Shown in pieces: positions 1 to 7,876 of a stretch of 64,000 nt of DNA. Positions within the stretch are counted from its first letter, which is position 1; each line of letters opens with the position of its first letter. The stretch comes from GCA-2688265 sp964527395 (lineage in GTDB: Archaea > Nanobdellota > Nanobdellia > Woesearchaeales > GW2011-AR9). Made by a program: the position numbers and the translations under genes. The stretch is taken from NCBI GenBank assembly GCA_964527395.1, contig CAZGQD010000007.1, positions 4,723 through 68,722 on the forward strand. Reading direction: 5' to 3'. A model generated the notes under the pieces. The model was given only the letters and a program-made list of their open reading frames with translations, did not search any database and had not been told where the DNA came from.

Positions 1-458
1 ATAGTTGCCCAGTATTCTCTTTGTTCAAAGAATTTTGGGTTTTGGATACATTCTTCATCGAGTTCTAATAGTGCTTGTCCAACTACAAGAGTTTGTTCTA
101 ATTCATTTAAGGTTGAAGTGTTATAAACTAAAGGAAAAGGGACTGAATTTGGATTAATAGTTTGTTGAATTGTTTCAGTTGGCATTTCAGTAAATCCTGA
201 TGAAATTGAATAAGCAACTTTGGCTGCATTATAAACTAAAGGTATTGCTAAGAGTAATGAAGAAATACCCCCAATAATTCTTCCTTTTCTTGATAGTTCT
301 ATTTCACGTTCTTTTTTTTCGATTGCAGTAATTTTTTTTAAGTAGAGATTTTCGGGTTCTGGAGTTTTTTTAACACGAGTTGAATTTTCAAAAGGTTTAG
401 GCATAATTATCTTAGGAGGTTCTGCTCCATGATTAGTAGGTTGGTTTTCATTATCCAT
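1..458 (-). CDS. Partial single-pass membrane protein, function unknown
   Basis: An open frame starts at ATG 458 on the minus strand and runs off the left window edge with no stop, so the C-terminus is missing. The visible part (about 152 residues) has a polar, proline-rich N-terminus, a basic stretch, and one hydrophobic segment (about residues 64-85, GRIIGGISSLLLAIP...). An extracytoplasmic-looking region follows. A TATA-like box at 480-490 lies 22-32 nt upstream. The next gene upstream (512-919) has a similar plan (charged N-terminus, one TM, short tail), so the two may be related. No family recognised. Confidence 0.6.
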   Translation of the reverse strand, partial: MDNENQPTNHGAEPPKIIMPKPFENSTRVKKTPEPENLYLKKITAIEKKEREIELSRKGRIIGGISSLLLAIPLVYNAAKVAYSISSGFTEMPTETIQQTINPNSVPFPLVYNTSTLNELEQTLVVGQALLELDEECIQNPKFFEQREYWAT

Positions 459-479
459 TTTGTTAGAAAATTAACTTTA

Positions 480-490
480 CTTTATAAATA
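480..490 (-). promoter_or_regulatory. TATA box for the gene at 1-458
   Basis: On the minus strand the sequence reads TATTTATAAAG about 25 nt before the ATG at 458, the usual spacing for an archaeal leaderless or near-leaderless transcript. Confidence 0.5.
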
Positions 491-511
491 TTAATGGAGA
501 TTTATCACCAT

Positions 512-919
512 TTAGTAGTTTTGAGTTATACTAGCATTTGCAGTATTGTAAGCTTGAACATTTTTGTAGATTGTAGTTGGTAGTACAGAAAGATTTGTTA
601 TAAGAGTTTGATCAGTTTCTCTTACATTATTTATTAGGCCTGCAGTTGCTAGAATCACAAGAGACAAGCCAATTCTATTAGAAATAACTCTCCTATGTTC
701 AGCTTTTGGGTTTGCCATATAACAAAAAGGACCAGTAATTGTATGGTAAACTTTGCTAATCCTACCTCGTTTTTTTGCAGTTTTGTCGTCTTTAATTCTA
801 GTTTCAAGTGTAGGTGCATCACCGAGGTACATAGTTTCAGGAGATTCACTGACCATCAGAATAGGTTTTGGTGGAAGCATATAAAAATATTGAGTTTTTC
901 TTAGTGTTTCTTGGTGCAT
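512..919 (-). CDS. Small single-pass membrane protein, unknown
   Basis: 135 residues. The first ~75 are polar with a Lys/Arg patch (KKRGR). One TM helix follows at about residues 83-98 (IGLSLVILATAGLI), then a ~38-residue Asn/Thr-rich tail. The basic residues before the helix suggest N-in topology. A TATA box (941-950) sits 22-31 nt upstream of ATG 919, so it has its own promoter rather than sharing one with the next minus-strand gene. No known domain seen. The other open frames overlapping it look like antisense shadows. Confidence 0.55.
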   Translation of the reverse strand: MHQETLRKTQYFYMLPPKPILMVSESPETMYLGDAPTLETRIKDDKTAKKRGRISKVYHTITGPFCYMANPKAEHRRVISNRIGLSLVILATAGLINNVRETDQTLITNLSVLPTTIYKNVQAYNTANASITQNY

Positions 920-940
920 TTTTTGCTATTTTCGGTATGT

Positions 941-950
941 TTTTATAAAT
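941..950 (-). promoter_or_regulatory. TATA box for the gene at 512-919
   Basis: The minus strand reads ATTTATAAAA, about 22-31 nt upstream of ATG 919. Confidence 0.5.
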
Positions 951-1155
951 ATTTACGACATTTTCTAAGTAGGAATATGTGCTGCTTAGAAAATTAGTTT
1001 ATTTTTAGGCTAAATTCATTTTCTCCAATGGAGTTCGGTTAATAAAGAAAAAATATCTTGTTTTTTGTTTGTTTTTTAACAACTGAACAAATTTGAGTGC
1101 AATTATCCGAACATTTTTATACCAGTTCTTTGTTTTTTTATATGAGGGATTGGTT

Positions 1156-1986
1156 ATGGAAGGGTATCTTGATGAATTAGAAGCAGAAATAACGTTACGT
1201 GGGCTATCTAATAGCACTATGAAGGCATATATGAAATACAACGGACTTTTATTGTCTAAAACAAAAAAGGCGCCAGAAGACATTACAAAGCGTGAGATCA
1301 AATCATTTCTAGCAAGCATGGTTCGAGATGGAGTTGCAAGTAGAACTATCAATTTGGCAAGATCTGCCCTGCTTTTTTTCTATAATGAAGTACTTGAGAA
1401 AGGGTTTGTGGGTATTAAGATACCAAAAATAAAAAAATCGTTGCCTATTTTCTTAACAAAGAAAGAAATTTCAATGTTAATCAATGCTTCTGGGAGTAAC
1501 AAAAGCAGATTGATGATACAATTCTTATACAGTTCTGGTCTTCGGGTGTCAGAAATATGCACTGCAAGAGTAGAAGAAATTGATTTTTCTCGAGGTAGAG
1601 GCTACGTTCGTGATGGTAAAGGCGGTAAAGACAGGTTGTTTTTCCTAGGAAAAGATTTGTCTTTATCATTAAAAGAATTTGTTGGACAACGTCAAACTGG
1701 TTTTGTATTTGAAAACAAAAATGGACATCGTCTGTCAGAAAGAAATATACAAAAGATCATATCTACTACTGCGCGGCGCGCTGGTATTATGAAACATGTA
1801 ACACCACATAAGTTGAGACATTCATTTGCAACACATTTGCATGATTCAGGTGTATCTATACGTACTATCCAGGAGTTGCTTGGACATTCTAATTTACAGA
1901 CTACAGAGATTTATACTCATGTCTCTGCTAAGAAGCTTGAGGAAGTTCAAAACCCGCTTGATGATATGCAAGAAACAATTAATTAA
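1156..1986 (+). CDS. xerA: XerA-type tyrosine recombinase
   Basis: 276 residues from ATG 1156. The frame stays open upstream to a TTG at 1093, but a TATA-like box at 1111-1120 and the lack of homology upstream favour 1156. It has an N-terminal SAM-like DNA-binding domain (about 1-90) and a C-terminal catalytic domain. The expected catalytic residues are visible: Arg in SSGLRVSEI, a Lys in the beta-hairpin GKGGKDR, HKLRHSF (HxxR), the His in LLGHSN, and Tyr in TEIYTHV. Archaeal XerA resolves chromosome dimers. Integron IntI is an alternative, but no IntI-specific insertion is evident. It lies next to the accessory region with a dispersed 20-bp repeat, so a role in local rearrangement is possible but unproven. 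Confidence 0.9.
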   Translation: MEGYLDELEAEITLRGLSNSTMKAYMKYNGLLLSKTKKAPEDITKREIKSFLASMVRDGVASRTINLARSALLFFYNEVLEKGFVGIKIPKIKKSLPIFLTKKEISMLINASGSNKSRLMIQFLYSSGLRVSEICTARVEEIDFSRGRGYVRDGKGGKDRLFFLGKDLSLSLKEFVGQRQTGFVFENKNGHRLSERNIQKIISTTARRAGIMKHVTPHKLRHSFATHLHDSGVSIRTIQELLGHSNLQTTEIYTHVSAKKLEEVQNPLDDMQETIN

Positions 1987-2012
1987 TTGAAATTGTTTTT
2001 TTGTTGTTATCT

Positions 2013-2507
2013 TTACACTAACCATTCTAAACCATGCATTGTTTTATGAATATAGTCGCCGCCTGCACCAAAAGCAAGAAATGCTGGCCAATTTGTCCAT
2101 CTTACAGTGTTGTTTGCAATACTATCAAACTTACCCTTATACCTATGTTCCCATGGACATGTTTTGCTTTTTAGAAGTATTTGGCATGCCCTACCCACTA
2201 AGAGTTCTGTACCAGCAATTGTTGCACCCCATTGAGCAGATCTTGTTGCTGCACGCATATATTGTCCTAAACCATTCAGATCTCCAGAGAATAAATTATT
2301 TGCAACATATTCTATTGCTGGTTGTAATTGATGAATCAATGAAGGAGCAGCCACATAAATAGGAACCATCCAAAGATTCATTGAGCCTACAAAATTTTTG
2401 CGACCAGGAACTTCGAATCTATCTCTAATCCCGCTTACTAGAACCTCTCCTAATGTACCAGATCCTGCAAAGATTAATGATTCATAAAAAGCTGATGGAT
2501 CTGACAT
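2013..2507 (-). CDS. Conserved-looking hydrophobic protein, unknown
   Basis: 164 residues, Trp/Gly-rich, with hydrophobic stretches around residues 45-60 (WMVPIYVAAPSLI) and 90-105 (WGATIAGTELLVG). Two Cys residues (ACQILLKSKTC) could form a pair. Convergent with xerA, 26 nt apart. A weak AT-rich promoter lies upstream near 2550. No domain recognised; probably membrane-associated. The overlapping + strand frame (2039-2362) looks like a shadow. Confidence 0.5.
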   Translation of the reverse strand: MSDPSAFYESLIFAGSGTLGEVLVSGIRDRFEVPGRKNFVGSMNLWMVPIYVAAPSLIHQLQPAIEYVANNLFSGDLNGLGQYMRAATRSAQWGATIAGTELLVGRACQILLKSKTCPWEHRYKGKFDSIANNTVRWTNWPAFLAFGAGGDYIHKTMHGLEWLV

Positions 2508-2593
2508 GAATTTAACTTTTTTTTGTTTGGTTAATAAGCTTTATTGTGTTCAATCCAAATATGATTTTCATTTTTGAGCTTTTTCAAGCAAAA

Positions 2594-2603
2594 GATTTAT
2601 AAA
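2594..2603 (+). promoter_or_regulatory. TATA box for the gene at 2620
   Basis: GATTTATAAA lies about 17-26 nt before ATG 2620 (or 23-32 before ATG 2626), typical of leaderless archaeal genes. Confidence 0.5.
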
Positions 2604-2619
2604 TGGTTTTTACTACTAA

Positions 2620-3810
2620 ATGGTCATGATTTTGAAAAGATTGGCTGTCGTTGGTGCTCTTGGTGCAACTGTTATTGGACTTGCTGGAAAAGTAGTTGAT
2701 GAAGTCTTTTTTGATGATGACTCTGTCGCTGTTCAAGCTCCGGTTTCTGGTGTTTCTAGCAATAATTATTCAATTGATACATCTGTTGATACTGCTGCTA
2801 AAGATGTTCCAGATACCGGTTTAAGAGATAATTTTAAGGACGCTGGTTCTGAAGCTATAAGTGTTGTTGATAAGAACTGTTCAAATCTTGTCTTAACTGA
2901 TAAAAAAGAAGAAAATTTGGTTAAATTGTTTAATTGTAATCAAGATACACTTTCGTTATATTCATCCATTTCAAGATTGCCTGCTGAATTTGTTGCAGCA
3001 CAATTGTTTGAAGAATCTACTTTTGATTCATATCGTGGTCAAGGTTTGTCTTTTGGAAGAGCACAATTACAAAAAGAACCGTTTTTAGAAACAGTGTATG
3101 CAATAGCTGGAAGGCCAGAATTATCCAATGACAGCATGGAACTGTTATATTCTAGTTTAGAAAATCAACGTAATTTTGTGATAGCACGTGAGGCAAGGTT
3201 TGATGATGCAGAGTTAAATCCATACTTGATCGAATTAGAATCCAAGATTGGTTCTGATTTTTCGTTTTCAGATTATCGTTCTAAGACACAAAGGAACATA
3301 AGTTTGTTTGAAGCTAATCATGATGAATTTGAACAGTTAACTTGTAAGGGCGAATATGATTTACCAATAGATGAATGTAAATCCACATGGTTTACAAATA
3401 GATCTGAAATTAAGCAAAATAGAAAAAAGAGAAGAAAAATTTTGGGCGCGCAAAAAAAGTTGAATAAAGATTTAGATAAAGCTGTAGAGGGTTTTTGGAA
3501 AGGTTTTGTTAAATGGAAACGTTCAGATGGCGAGAAAGTTAAAAACAATAACGGTGATCACTTATGGTATTCTGTTGACTCTACTAAATTAGATCTAGAT
3601 TATGAAAGAATAACAGACATCCTTGGTGCTCTTAACATGAGACGCGTTTATTCAGATGCATGGACTAGTGGAGATGTTGCTGTTGGTTCTAAGGTTCTAC
3701 GTGAAGGCGTTGTAAATTATAGGTTAGGTGAGTTTGCTAAAGAGACTTCTGGTGCTTCTTTGTATGCTAAGGAAATTATGAATGGATATGCTCAATTAGC
3801 AAGTTTATGA
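2620..3810 (+). CDS. Secreted or anchored protein with possible lysozyme/SLT-like fold
   Basis: 396 residues. An N-terminal hydrophobic segment (about 7-24) is a signal peptide or anchor. After an acidic linker, residues ~108-150 read like the start of a lytic-transglycosylase (goose-lysozyme-like) domain: a helix with LPAEFVAAQLFEEST followed by GLSFGRAQLQ. This parallels the catalytic Glu and the S-x-G-A-x-G-L-x-Q motif of SLT domains. The end (YRLGEFAKETSGASLYAKEIMNGYAQL) resembles the closing helix of that fold. The middle (about 250-300) is Lys-rich. If correct, Glu131 or Glu132 would be catalytic and the target a peptidoglycan-like polymer outside the cell. The similarity is by eye only. 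The 3' end abuts an assembly gap, but the TGA stop is before it. Confidence 0.5.
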   Translation: MVMILKRLAVVGALGATVIGLAGKVVDEVFFDDDSVAVQAPVSGVSSNNYSIDTSVDTAAKDVPDTGLRDNFKDAGSEAISVVDKNCSNLVLTDKKEENLVKLFNCNQDTLSLYSSISRLPAEFVAAQLFEESTFDSYRGQGLSFGRAQLQKEPFLETVYAIAGRPELSNDSMELLYSSLENQRNFVIAREARFDDAELNPYLIELESKIGSDFSFSDYRSKTQRNISLFEANHDEFEQLTCKGEYDLPIDECKSTWFTNRSEIKQNRKKRRKILGAQKKLNKDLDKAVEGFWKGFVKWKRSDGEKVKNNNGDHLWYSVDSTKLDLDYERITDILGALNMRRVYSDAWTSGDVAVGSKVLREGVVNYRLGEFAKETSGASLYAKEIMNGYAQLASL

Positions 3811-3831
3811 TTTTCTTCTCTGTTGAGTTCG
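3777..3831 (+). repeat. 55-bp duplicate flanking the assembly gap, left copy
   Basis: Identical to 3932-3986 over 55 bp. It contains the last 34 bp of the upstream gene and the first part of the 20-bp dispersed repeat. Two contig ends sharing one k-mer-like overlap is the simplest reading, so one copy is probably artificial. Confidence 0.85.
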
Positions 3832-3931
3832 NNNNNNNNNNNNNNNNNNNNNNNNNNNNNNNNNNNNNNNNNNNNNNNNNNNNNNNNNNNNNNNNNNNNN
3901 NNNNNNNNNNNNNNNNNNNNNNNNNNNNNNN
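3832..3931. other. Assembly gap (100 N)
   Basis: Exactly 100 Ns, a conventional scaffold placeholder of unknown true size. Both flanks carry the same 55 bp, so the real gap may be zero or negative (contigs overlapping), or it may hide extra copies of the local repeat. Confidence 0.98.
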
Positions 3932-3986
3932 TATGAATGGATATGCTCAATTAGCAAGTTTATGATTTTCTTCTCTGTTGAGTTCG
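3932..3986 (+). repeat. 55-bp duplicate flanking the assembly gap, right copy
   Basis: Second copy of 3777-3831. It repeats the final codons and stop of the preceding gene out of context, then continues into GCATAATG and the next gene. Confidence 0.85.
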
Positions 3987-3995
3987 CATAATGTT
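3977..3995 (+). repeat. Dispersed repeat GTTGAGTTCGCATAATGTT, copy 1
   Basis: Core GAGTTCGCATAATGTT is shared with 5210-5229, 5745-5764 and 19196-19215, always on the + strand just after a + strand gene. In this copy the ATG of the repeat is the apparent start codon of the next gene. The left contig stops inside this repeat, consistent with an assembler failing at a multi-copy sequence. Confidence 0.75.
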
Positions 3996-4485
3996 GTTGA
4001 TTGTTTTTATTGTTGCAGTTGTAGGTTTAGTTATGATGTTCACAGGTGGTTCTTCTAGTGGAGTTTCAGATTCTAGCGATGATGGAGCAATTGCAGGAAT
4101 GGCGGTAGCAGGAGGATATTCTGGAGCAAAAGGTCCTGGTGCTAGTTATTATGCATCAAATGCAGGCACTGAGGCTTCTGAATCTAGTGATGATGAAGAT
4201 CTATGTTTAGATGATTGTCTTGGAGTTGCTTCTGCTGCAAGAGACGAATGTTATAGTTATGCAAATGCATTGGTAGATGAATGTCAAGAGATGGTAAATG
4301 ATCTTGAATCGGCTGGAATGGAGAAAGAAGCAGAAGAAACTGCAGAAAATTGTAATGATAGAGTAGATGATTGGAAAGCAAATTGTGATGCCAAATATAG
4401 CAGTAATTTAGACAATTGTTGGTCTAAATGCATCACTAATGAGGATGAAGGTGACACTGGTTGGCTTGATTGGTTAATTGAATAG
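3991..4485 (+). CDS. Membrane-anchored Cys-rich small protein
   Basis: 164 residues. An N-terminal TM (residues 1-18) is followed by a Ser/Gly/Ala-rich spacer (20-65) and a Cys-rich acidic domain (about 68-150) with eight Cys in helices (DLCLDDCLG, RDECYSYAN, VDECQEM, AENCNDR, KANCDAK, DNCWSKC). Spacing suggests disulfide-stapled helices outside the cell. No family recognised. The ATG falls inside the dispersed repeat and the upstream region includes the N gap, so the start is provisional. The lipoprotein at 4532 follows 46 nt downstream and probably shares its transcript. Confidence 0.55.
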   Translation: MLLIVFIVAVVGLVMMFTGGSSSGVSDSSDDGAIAGMAVAGGYSGAKGPGASYYASNAGTEASESSDDEDLCLDDCLGVASAARDECYSYANALVDECQEMVNDLESAGMEKEAEETAENCNDRVDDWKANCDAKYSSNLDNCWSKCITNEDEGDTGWLDWLIE

Positions 4486-4531
4486 TTAACTTTTTAAATT
4501 ATTTTTCTTTTTATTCTTTGGTGATTAATTA

Positions 4532-5152
4532 ATGAATATGAAAAAGAAAGTTACTTTTGTTCTTCTTGCTTTGTTAGTTTTTTTGTTTTTAGTGTCTTGT
4601 CAGGAAGGAATCGTGAATATTGATGAAGAAAGTATTGATTCTGGAGAAACAGTTGATATGGGAACAGAAGTGGGAGCAGTTGATTCTCAAGTTGTTGTTG
4701 ATGAAGAAATAGAACCAGTTGCAGAGCCTGTAGAAGAAGATGAATGTACTGTTAATTCTGATTGTGGTGACTATAAACTTTGCTTAGAAGGTGTTTGTGG
4801 GACAATTAATGATGTATATGATACACACAGTACATGTGATTCAATGTGTAACTTTAATAATGTGCTTGTAAAAACAAGTGATGGTGACGAATTTACCTTG
4901 TCTCGAGGCCAAGGAAGTTACACTGGGGCAGGTTCAATTGAATGGAAATTGCTTTCTAGTGCAGAGTATTGTCTTGGAGAAGGTGCTACACCAGTTGCAA
5001 TTGAGTTAACAATGAAAAATTATGGTGAAGTTGTGCAGGAAGAAGTTATTATCTTAAATCTGGGTGAAGAAAGTAAAGTAATTACTCACCCACAAATTGA
5101 AAGAATTCAGTTTACACTTGTTGTAGAAAGCTATGATGAAACTTGTTCTTAA
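4532..5152 (+). CDS. Secreted lipoprotein with Cys-rich module
   Basis: 206 residues. A Lys-rich start, hydrophobic core and lipobox LVSC give lipidation at about Cys23. An acidic linker (24-72) follows, then a compact Cys-rich stretch (about 73-115: DECTVNSDCGDYKLCLEGVCG) like the small disulfide modules of extracellular proteins, and a beta-rich C-terminal domain with Cys near 149 and at the end. A GGTGAT motif about 8 nt before ATG 4532 serves as ribosome binding site, in line with co-transcription with the gene at 3991. Function unknown. Confidence 0.6.
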   Translation: MNMKKKVTFVLLALLVFLFLVSCQEGIVNIDEESIDSGETVDMGTEVGAVDSQVVVDEEIEPVAEPVEEDECTVNSDCGDYKLCLEGVCGTINDVYDTHSTCDSMCNFNNVLVKTSDGDEFTLSRGQGSYTGAGSIEWKLLSSAEYCLGEGATPVAIELTMKNYGEVVQEEVIILNLGEESKVITHPQIERIQFTLVVESYDETCS

Positions 5153-5209
5153 GCGATTTTTTATTTTTTTTGTTTCTTCAACTTTTATGAGCTTAATGTG
5201 ATTTTCTCA

Positions 5210-5229
5210 GTTGAGTTCGCATAATGTTT
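5210..5229 (+). repeat. Dispersed repeat GTTGAGTTCGCATAATGTTT, copy 2
   Basis: Begins 58 nt after the stop of the lipoprotein gene, preceded by a pyrimidine run (ATTTTCTCA). Here the embedded ATG opens only an eight-codon frame, so the repeat is not a start-codon context in general. Confidence 0.75.
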
Positions 5230-5242
5230 TTGCGAAAAGTTT

Positions 5243-5686
5243 ATGAATGACTATTTGTTGTTTTTTGTAGAGGTGTTTATTTTGACAGATATGTATAGTG
5301 GTGTTGCAATTAAGGATGAAATCAAAAGTGGAAAAGTTATTCTTCATGGTACATTAGTAAAACAAGGTTCTTTTAAAGGAGCAATGCATCCACACAATGT
5401 TTTGTTTGTTTTTGAAGACAATTACAAAATTAGAAATGCTTTAGTTCAAAAAAAGAAGTATTTAGTTACTTTTGGTGAAAGGCATGCAAGACGTAGTAAA
5501 TACAAGTTCAGAGGAAGAATTGACAAAGATGTTGAAGTTCCAAAAAGGAAAAAAGATCATATGGTGATTACTGTTGCTAGAAGTCATTTGCTTGAAATTA
5601 TTTCATTAGATGATATGTTTAGATATGACAAATTTTTGAAAAAGTATCTTGTTCGAGGAGCACTGGTTTCAATCAGATTCTTTTGA
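5243..5686 (+). CDS. Small basic beta-rich protein, unknown
   Basis: 147 residues from ATG 5243. An in-frame ATG at 5291 would give 131 residues and drop a hydrophobic leader that does not look like a signal peptide. GTTTATGA at about 5235-5242 could be a weak TATA box and would favour 5291. The protein is rich in Lys/Arg (KKKYLVTFGERHARRSKYKF), with alternating hydrophobic residues suggesting a small beta barrel, possibly nucleic-acid binding. That is inference only. Confidence 0.45.
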   Translation: MNDYLLFFVEVFILTDMYSGVAIKDEIKSGKVILHGTLVKQGSFKGAMHPHNVLFVFEDNYKIRNALVQKKKYLVTFGERHARRSKYKFRGRIDKDVEVPKRKKDHMVITVARSHLLEIISLDDMFRYDKFLKKYLVRGALVSIRFF

Positions 5687-5744
5687 ATTTTTTTCTTTTG
5701 TTCTATTTATATTAGTTAAAAAGGACAAATTCATTATTTTCTCA

Positions 5745-5764
5745 ATTGAGTTCGCATAATGTTT
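5745..5764 (+). repeat. Dispersed repeat, copy 3
   Basis: ATTGAGTTCGCATAATGTTT, 58 nt after the stop at 5686 and preceded by TTATTTTCTCA like copy 2. It is followed by an AG-repeat stretch (GAGAGAGAGAG) and then the operator region of the ATPase gene. Confidence 0.75.
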
Positions 5765-5823
5765 GAGACATAGAGAGAGAGAGAAGTTTGTTTTAGATAA
5801 TGAAATCTATAATTAATTGTTAG

Positions 5824-5872
5824 TTCGTAGTATACTGCGAGATTTTGTTGATTATTTCGGAATATACTGCGA
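5824..5872 (+). promoter_or_regulatory. Paired palindromic operator upstream of the ATPase gene
   Basis: Two 17-bp sites, TTCGTAGTATACTGCGA (5824-5840) and TTCGGAATATACTGCGA (5856-5872), start 32 bp apart (about three helical turns). The first contains an almost perfect palindrome, TCG-N-AGTATACT-N-CGA. The second abuts the TATA element (5871-5885). This looks like a cooperative repressor site controlling the gene at 5907. Confidence 0.6.
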
Positions 5873-5885
5873 TATATTTAAATAG
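5871..5885 (+). promoter_or_regulatory. TATA box for the ATPase gene at 5907
   Basis: GATATATTTAAATAG about 22-36 nt before ATG 5907, overlapping the end of the second operator half. Confidence 0.5.
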
Positions 5886-5906
5886 AACAGTGTTTTTTGT
5901 GATTAC

Positions 5907-7214
5907 ATGTTTAAAGAGATAATATATGACCAAAATGAACATTGGAAGGGTGAATTATATCAAACTGGTGTTAAAAGAAGCCAATTTGAGAAGATAGAAC
6001 GTTTGTTAAAGCTAGATCAAGTGATAACCATAACAGGAGTTAGAAGATGTGGTAAGTCTTTTTTGCTTAAGCAAACAATAAATCATTTAATTTCAAAAGG
6101 TGTGAGTGCAAGTAATATTTTCTTTTTGAATTTAGAAGTTCCTGATTTGGTTTTGACTAAGAGAAATTCGAAAACTTTGCAAGATCTGTTTGATATTTAT
6201 TTGAAAGAGAAAGACCCTGATGGACAGATTTATGTGTTTTTAGATGAGATACAGTTTTTTGAAGAGTGGGAAGTATTTATTAAATCAGAATACGACAAAA
6301 GAAAAGGGAAAATTAAATTTTTTATTACAGGATCTAATAGAATGTTGCTATCAAATAAATTTGCAACCATGCTTTCTGGAAGAGTTATAGAATTAGTTTT
6401 GTTTCCTTTTAGTTTTAAGGAATTTTTGTTTAGTGAATCATATTTTGATTTTTCTAAACAAGGGTTAGTTCATAATAGAAACAAGTTATTAAAGCACTTT
6501 GAAGATTATATGATATTAGGTGGTTTTCCTGAATTGTTGAAAATCGATGAAGATGATGAGAAATCAAAGCAAGAATTGTTGCAAAGTTACTTTAAAACTA
6601 TTGTGTTTAAGGATTTGGTGCCCATTTTTAATATCAGAGATACAAAATCCATAGAAAGTGTTGGTTTGTACTTAAATTCAAATGTGTCTAAACTTTTTAG
6701 TTATAAGAAAATTGCAAATGTGATTGGAATAAATGACAAAACAGTTAAAGAATTTTTTGAAGCTTTAGAAAAAGTGTTCTTGTTTTTTGAACTAAGAAAA
6801 TATGATCGTTCACTGCAAAAACAGTTAAGGAATGCAAAAAAAGCATATTCTATTGATACTGGACTTGCTTGGAACTTAGGTTTTCGCTTCTCCTCTGATG
6901 TTACTAGATTGCTTGAGAATTTAGTGTTTATTGAACTAAAAAGAAGAGAATTAGATGTTTATTATCATGCTTGTAAAGGAGAGTGTGATTTTGTTATTAA
7001 AGAAGGTTTGGAAATTAGTTCTGCTATTCAAGTTTGTTACAAAATTACTCCTGAGAACAAAAAAAGAGAGATAAATGGGCTTGTTGAAGCTATGAAAAGA
7101 TATGAATTGAAAGAAGGCTTGATTTTGACCTTAAATGAAGAAGAAGAGACCGTAGTTAAAGATGATTTGAAGATTAATGTTTTGCCTGTTTGGAAATGGT
7201 TATTGGTTGATTGA
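5907..7214 (+). CDS. ATP-binding protein, archaeal AAA / DUF4143 family
   Basis: 435 residues. The N-terminal P-loop domain has Walker A GVRRCGKSFLLK (about 45-56), Walker B VFLDEIQ (about 110) and a sensor-like FFITGSNRMLL. GFPELLK is typical of the family, followed by a winged-helix-like middle. The C-terminal DUF4143 domain is restriction-endonuclease-like (ECDFVIKEG). The nuclease-type E-x-K usually following is replaced (AIQVCYK), so cleavage activity is doubtful. The family is widespread in archaea with unclear function, sometimes linked to mobile or defence loci. A paralogue lies at 54176. It has a dedicated promoter with a palindromic operator. Confidence 0.85.
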   Translation: MFKEIIYDQNEHWKGELYQTGVKRSQFEKIERLLKLDQVITITGVRRCGKSFLLKQTINHLISKGVSASNIFFLNLEVPDLVLTKRNSKTLQDLFDIYLKEKDPDGQIYVFLDEIQFFEEWEVFIKSEYDKRKGKIKFFITGSNRMLLSNKFATMLSGRVIELVLFPFSFKEFLFSESYFDFSKQGLVHNRNKLLKHFEDYMILGGFPELLKIDEDDEKSKQELLQSYFKTIVFKDLVPIFNIRDTKSIESVGLYLNSNVSKLFSYKKIANVIGINDKTVKEFFEALEKVFLFFELRKYDRSLQKQLRNAKKAYSIDTGLAWNLGFRFSSDVTRLLENLVFIELKRRELDVYYHACKGECDFVIKEGLEISSAIQVCYKITPENKKREINGLVEAMKRYELKEGLILTLNEEEETVVKDDLKINVLPVWKWLLVD

Positions 7215-7268
7215 GAAGTATAATTAATAAAAATTAGATTTTTAAACTGTTTTGAAAATTTTGGCATA

Positions 7269-7820
7269 ATGAGAGAAAAAACTGTTAATTACAGTGAACT
7301 TAAAGGAGTTGGATTAGTTGAGAGGATGCTTTTTGATAATTATATGGAAATGTTCGATATCACTGTTGAAAAGTCATTACCTTATGTTTCTTTAGCAGCG
7401 CCAGTTATGTTTGGTTTCATGTATTCTAGTGGCGATGTAGGAGGAATTTTTGAAGAATTTTCAACAAAAAATCTAGCAAATGCATTTATTTTCAGTTCGA
7501 CATCAATAATTGGTTTGAAAGATCCATTAGAGGAATACATTTACAATGGTCTTTCTGTTTTTTCTAGAAAATATGGGTACGAATTTGATGAATTAATGAG
7601 GACTGTATCTCCTGGATACCGTGATGAAGTACAATGGCAAAAATTTTCTCCAAGATCAAAGTTTTTTTTATTAACAAAGCTACATAAGGGCAAAGCATTA
7701 GGATTAGTTGCTTTTATAGCAGCATTCTACATAGGAACACAGTTACACATGAATATTAATAGAAGTAATTCTAGTTATCTTGGGATTGAAACTGTTGTAG
7801 AAAGTGATTTTTTTGAATAG
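7269..7820 (+). CDS. Putative membrane protein, unknown
   Basis: 183 residues with hydrophobic stretches at about 37-55 (YVSLAAPVMFGFMYSS), 72-88, and a clear TM near 140-158 (ALGLVAFIAAFYIGTQL). The short C-terminal segment would be outside. It starts 54 nt after the ATPase gene with no clear SD; GTATAATTAATAAAA near 7218 could be a promoter. No family recognised. Confidence 0.5.
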   Translation: MREKTVNYSELKGVGLVERMLFDNYMEMFDITVEKSLPYVSLAAPVMFGFMYSSGDVGGIFEEFSTKNLANAFIFSSTSIIGLKDPLEEYIYNGLSVFSRKYGYEFDELMRTVSPGYRDEVQWQKFSPRSKFFLLTKLHKGKALGLVAFIAAFYIGTQLHMNINRSNSSYLGIETVVESDFFE

Positions 7821-7840
7821 AGTTGTTTTGTTCTTAGAAA

Positions 7841-7850
7841 GCTTTATATC
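7841..7850 (+). promoter_or_regulatory. TATA box for thymidylate kinase
   Basis: GCTTTATATC lies 27-36 nt before ATG 7877. Confidence 0.45.
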
Positions 7851-7876
7851 TTCGTTTTCAGGGTTTTTTTGTTATA

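Noticed and set aside
1093..1155. Upstream TTG start extending xerA by 21 residues
   Set aside because: The extension is hydrophobic, lacks family similarity and spans the TATA-like box.
3977..5764. Integron-like array: tyrosine recombinase plus gene cassettes ended by GTTGAGT (fits GTTRRRY)
   Set aside because: Only two of four copies keep the GTT core, no matching RYYYAAC partner site or attC-like folded pair was found upstream, and the recombinase looks like XerA without the IntI insertion.
5756..5790. AG-repeat (GAGAGAGAGAG) as a meaningful microsatellite
   Set aside because: Only about 12 bp long and a single occurrence; within expectation.
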